A stretch of 64,000 bases of DNA from Roseibium porphyridii (GTDB taxonomy: Bacteria > Pseudomonadota > Alphaproteobacteria > Rhizobiales > Stappiaceae). Below, piece by piece: positions 61,362-64,000 of the stretch; within the stretch, counting starts at the first letter, position 1, and every line of letters starts with the position of its first letter. A model generated the notes under the pieces. It was not told the DNA's origin and did no database searches. It saw only the letters and a list, made by a program, of their open reading frames with translations. The stretch spans positions 2,708,001 to 2,772,000 of the forward strand of contig NZ_CP120863.1 in NCBI RefSeq assembly GCF_026191725.2, in the 5' to 3' direction. Both the position numbers and the translations under genes were made by a program.

Positions 61362-61636
61362 TCCAGATCCCAAAAAAATACGACCAAATCAGTTTGGTCT
61401 GAGAGCAGCGTTCGGCTGACTGACCCATCGCTTTGACAGGAACTTGAAACCACTCGGGGCGCAGCCTGTCTTTGTGACGTTGTCAGATGCAGAACGACCG
61501 GCCAGATGTTTCGTCTGACCGGCCGCATGCAGCGTTATGAAGATTTTTCAGGCGGAATAGTGGCGCTGGCATCACCTTCCGGTGAGAAGCAGCGCAAATG
61601 TGTTCATCTTCTCAGAGTGTGTCTTTTGGGCCGCGA

Positions 61637-62146
61637 TCAGCCCGCTGTATCCTTGGAGAGCGGCGGTTGGAACTGCCAGCCCATGTCCCAAGGGAAGTAG
61701 ATCCAGGTGTCCTGGGACACTTCAGTGATGAAGGTGTCGACCATGGGCACGCCAACAGGCTTGGCATAGACGGTCGCGTAGTGCGCCTTGGGAAGCATTT
61801 CACGCACGACCTTCAGTGTCTTGCCCGTATCAACGAGATCATCGATGACAAGGACGCCACTGCCTTCACCTTCTTCAAGATCAACCACCTTCGGATCGAT
61901 CGGTTTGATGACCTGCAGCTGACCTTGGTTGTCATAGTCGTGATAAGAGGCGATGCAGACTGTCTCGATTGTCCGAATTCCGAGCTCGCGCGCAACGATC
62001 CCGGCGGGGACCAGTCCACCGCGGGTGATGCAGACAATCGCCTTCCATTCACCTTCGCTGGAGAGCCGCCAGGCCAGTGCGCGGGAATCTCTGTGAAACA
62101 TGTCCCAGGAGACCGGGAATGCTTTGTTTTGTGCAGGGTTTTCCAT
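61637..62146 (-). CDS. gpt: xanthine phosphoribosyltransferase
   Basis: 169 residues. Purine salvage enzyme converting xanthine and guanine with PRPP to nucleotides. The PRPP motif [13 protein letters not shown] and [18 protein letters not shown] are characteristic of the Gpt type; the C-terminal YFPWDMGWQ also fits. It starts 15 bp after the upstream CinA-like gene, suggesting one transcript. Confidence 0.94.
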   Translation of the reverse strand: MENPAQNKAFPVSWDMFHRDSRALAWRLSSEGEWKAIVCITRGGLVPAGIVARELGIRTIETVCIASYHDYDNQGQLQVIKPIDPKVVDLEEGEGSGVLVIDDLVDTGKTLKVVREMLPKAHYATVYAKPVGVPMVDTFITEVSQDTWIYFPWDMGWQFQPPLSKDTAG

Positions 62147-62161
62147 GTCTTGTCCTTCAGA

Positions 62162-62905
62162 TTATCCCGAAAGTTCGGCAACTGCCTGGGCCACATCTTT
62201 GGTCGCGGCCAGCAGGACGTCTTCATCGCGTGAGCGGATAACGATCTGTGTGGTAAATTTGCCTTCAGAGGCCTTGGGGTAGGAACCGATCAAAGTTTGC
62301 GGATGAGCATCCTGAATGGCCGACAGTCGCTCCGCGATGCGGCTTTCAGGCATGTCCGCGGAGACCGTTTCCGACATCATTTTCTTGCCTGTCGTCAATG
62401 TCGGTGCGATTGCGTCCATCATGGCCTGCATGATCGACGGAACTCCGGCCATTACATGCACATTTCCGATTTTGAAACCGGGTGCCTTGGAAACCTTGTT
62501 TTCTATCAGTTCCGCGCCTTCCGGAATGCGCGCCATGCGCTGACGGGCTGGTGTGAACTGACCCGGTGCATAGTGGCTTTCAAGCAGAGCGACCGCTCGC
62601 GGATCAAGGTTCAACGGAACTCCAAAAGCTTTGGCGATGCTCTCAGCGGTTATGTCGTCATGGGTTGGGCCGATGCCTCCTGAAGTGAAGACATACGTGT
62701 ATTTGGCACGCAATGCATTGATAGCGTTGACGATTTCGTCAGTTTCGTCCGGAACGATGCGGGCTTCTTTCAGGTCTATACCAATCGACGTCATATAGTC
62801 GGCAACGAAGCCGATATTCTTGTCCTTGGTTCGACCGGACAGGATCTCATCCCCGATGACCAGAAACGCAGCGGTTACAACGTCATCTGCCTGCTGGCCG
62901 GTCAT
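62162..62905 (-). CDS. CinA/MoaB-type molybdopterin-binding domain protein
   Basis: 247 residues. The N-terminal half is a MoCF/CinA domain: FLVIGDEILSGRTKDKN, TSGGIGPTHDDITAESIAKAFG, FKIGNVHVMAGVPSIMQAM. It lacks the C-terminal amidohydrolase part of full-length CinA and resembles the stand-alone alphaproteobacterial form. Function may be in molybdopterin or nucleotide-derivative processing; not settled. The ATG at 62905 has GGGAG upstream and is preferred to one at 62926. Confidence 0.9.
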   Translation of the reverse strand: MTGQQADDVVTAAFLVIGDEILSGRTKDKNIGFVADYMTSIGIDLKEARIVPDETDEIVNAINALRAKYTYVFTSGGIGPTHDDITAESIAKAFGVPLNLDPRAVALLESHYAPGQFTPARQRMARIPEGAELIENKVSKAPGFKIGNVHVMAGVPSIMQAMMDAIAPTLTTGKKMMSETVSADMPESRIAERLSAIQDAHPQTLIGSYPKASEGKFTTQIVIRSRDEDVLLAATKDVAQAVAELSG

Positions 62906-62980
62906 CTTGAGCACTCCCTGACACATGAATGGGGATTGGCTTTAGCCCAGCTTGTAGTCAGGCTCAAGCAAAAGCCTTCG

Positions 62981-64000
62981 TTATCGCTCGGGTGTCCAGC
63001 CATAAATGTCATCATATCGGGCTGTCAAAGCCTCTGGCTTCGACCATCTGAGGACGGTGTCGCGGGCAAATGCGGGTATGCCGGATAGATGAAAAGTCCT
63101 TGCGTTGCCTGACGCTGTTTCCTGAACCCTTTTGACGCGCGGTTTCCGTTCCCTTTCAAAAGCTCTGAGCGCCGCGGGCACATTTTCCACGTCTGCGGGC
63201 AGGTGTTTGGCCAAAATCGCCGCGTCTTCGATAGCCATGCCTGCACCCTGAGCCATATAGGGCAGCATCGCATGTGCGGCATCACCCATCAGGGCCAGAT
63301 GGCCATGGGTCCAGGGTCCTGAGGCATCAACGCTGCACAGCGCCCACTTCAGCCAGGTTTCAGAAGCCTTCAGGAGGTTCCTGACGTCTGCCGGCCAATT
63401 CTTGAAAACCCGAAGTACGGTTTCTTTTTCTTCCCTGGCGGACCAGGTTTCGTCCTGCCAGGCTTCTTCGGCAAGTGCGACGATATTGAGTTCGCGTCCG
63501 CCGCGGATCGGGTAATGGACGAGATGAGAGTTCTTGTGCAGCCACAGGCCGGAATCGCCAGACCAGCGAGCTGGCAACTTGTCGAGCGGAATAGTGGCCC
63601 TGTAGGCAACCTGACCGCTAAAGTGCGCGTTTTGGTGCGCCGGAACGAGTTTGCGGGTCTTCGACCATACGCCATCGGCACCGATGAGGGCCTTGCAGTC
63701 CAGGTTCCCATTGATCTCGTCTGTCTGATAGATGCAGACGAGATGCCCGTAAGGGGAAGGCGACAGATCGAGAATCTCAGCTCCAAGCCGCAGATCGACA
63801 CCAGGCGTTTGATGCACTTTTTCCAAAAGAGCACGTTGGAGGTCGGCCCGGTGAATAACCCAGAAGGGTTGGCCATGGCGTTGTTCGAGATAGGCGCCCA
63901 GCCTCACTCTGGCCAACTGCCGACCGGTTTCTCCAGACCAGAGCCTCAAGTTTTCTGGCGCGTACGCCGTGGCTTTCAAAGAACTGAGAACATCAAGTCT
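62981..64000 (-). CDS. FAD-dependent monooxygenase, UbiH/salicylate hydroxylase-like (partial, runs off right edge)
   Basis: The frame is open from 64000 down to the stop at 62981, giving 339 visible residues without the N-terminal FAD-binding GxGxxG motif, which must lie beyond the edge. The conserved middle motif IGADGVWSKTRK and the second FAD motif LMGDAAHAMLPYMAQGAGMAIEDA are present. Such flavoprotein hydroxylases oxidise aromatic rings, as in salicylate or ubiquinone pathways. The substrate cannot be told. Confidence 0.92.
   Translation of the reverse strand, partial: RLDVLSSLKATAYAPENLRLWSGETGRQLARVRLGAYLEQRHGQPFWVIHRADLQRALLEKVHQTPGVDLRLGAEILDLSPSPYGHLVCIYQTDEINGNLDCKALIGADGVWSKTRKLVPAHQNAHFSGQVAYRATIPLDKLPARWSGDSGLWLHKNSHLVHYPIRGGRELNIVALAEEAWQDETWSAREEKETVLRVFKNWPADVRNLLKASETWLKWALCSVDASGPWTHGHLALMGDAAHAMLPYMAQGAGMAIEDAAILAKHLPADVENVPAALRAFERERKPRVKRVQETASGNARTFHLSGIPAFARDTVLRWSKPEALTARYDDIYGWTPER

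Overview
The window looks like a chromosomal segment of a marine-type alphaproteobacterium, most likely in the Hyphomicrobiales near Stappiaceae (Roseibium/Labrenzia). This is inferred from the protein families and gene style, not from a marker gene. I see no integrase, transposase, CRISPR array or rRNA. Both edges cut a gene: a TPR protein on the left and an FAD monooxygenase on the right.

Layout. Positions 1-9.6 kb hold ordinary chromosomal genes: a TPR protein, pyruvate phosphate dikinase (ppdK), the GTPase MeaB, a CHASE4-GGDEF-EAL cyclic-di-GMP enzyme, radC, map and a tRNA-Leu(UAA). After a 1 kb low-G+C spacer comes a single 22.7 kb gene (10688-33379) for a 7,563-residue type I-secreted giant adhesin. 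It carries T1SS-143/VCBS-like repeats, two P-domains, a jelly-roll-like insert, a helix-rich insert, four beta-helix-like modules, RTX repeats and a C-terminal secretion signal. Facing it on the minus strand (40403 to 33519) is a five-gene set: TolC-like outer membrane protein, type I ABC exporter with a degenerate C39-like domain, HlyD-type adaptor, LapG-type cysteine protease, and a small two-TM protein with a Cache-like periplasmic domain and no cytoplasmic output domain. The adhesin has a TAAG motif at residues 121-124, close to where LapG cuts LapA. Together this is a complete Lap-type release/retention adhesion locus with no LapD in the window; the stand-alone Cache-like protein sits where a LapG partner could be. 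Four TTAAC half-sites spaced 12, 12 and 11 bp lie upstream of the secretion genes and resemble CtrA sites.

Positions 40.7-55.6 kb form a phosphorus-acquisition region. A LysR regulator is divergent from a CUT1 (Ugp-like) ABC importer, followed by a GpdQ-like metallophosphoesterase, PhnM, a GntR regulator and an SsuABC/TauABC-like importer. These converge on a minus-strand phnC-phnD-phnE-phnE phosphonate importer. The core C-P lyase genes are not in the window, so PhnM is detached from its usual partners.

Positions 55.9-64 kb hold a second EAL protein (with a degenerate GGDEF domain), the potassium transporter TrkH, SfsA, a YkuD L,D-transpeptidase, xanthine phosphoribosyltransferase (gpt), a CinA-type competence/damage domain protein and the partial monooxygenase. 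Functions are assigned by reading motifs and family resemblance; no database search was run.
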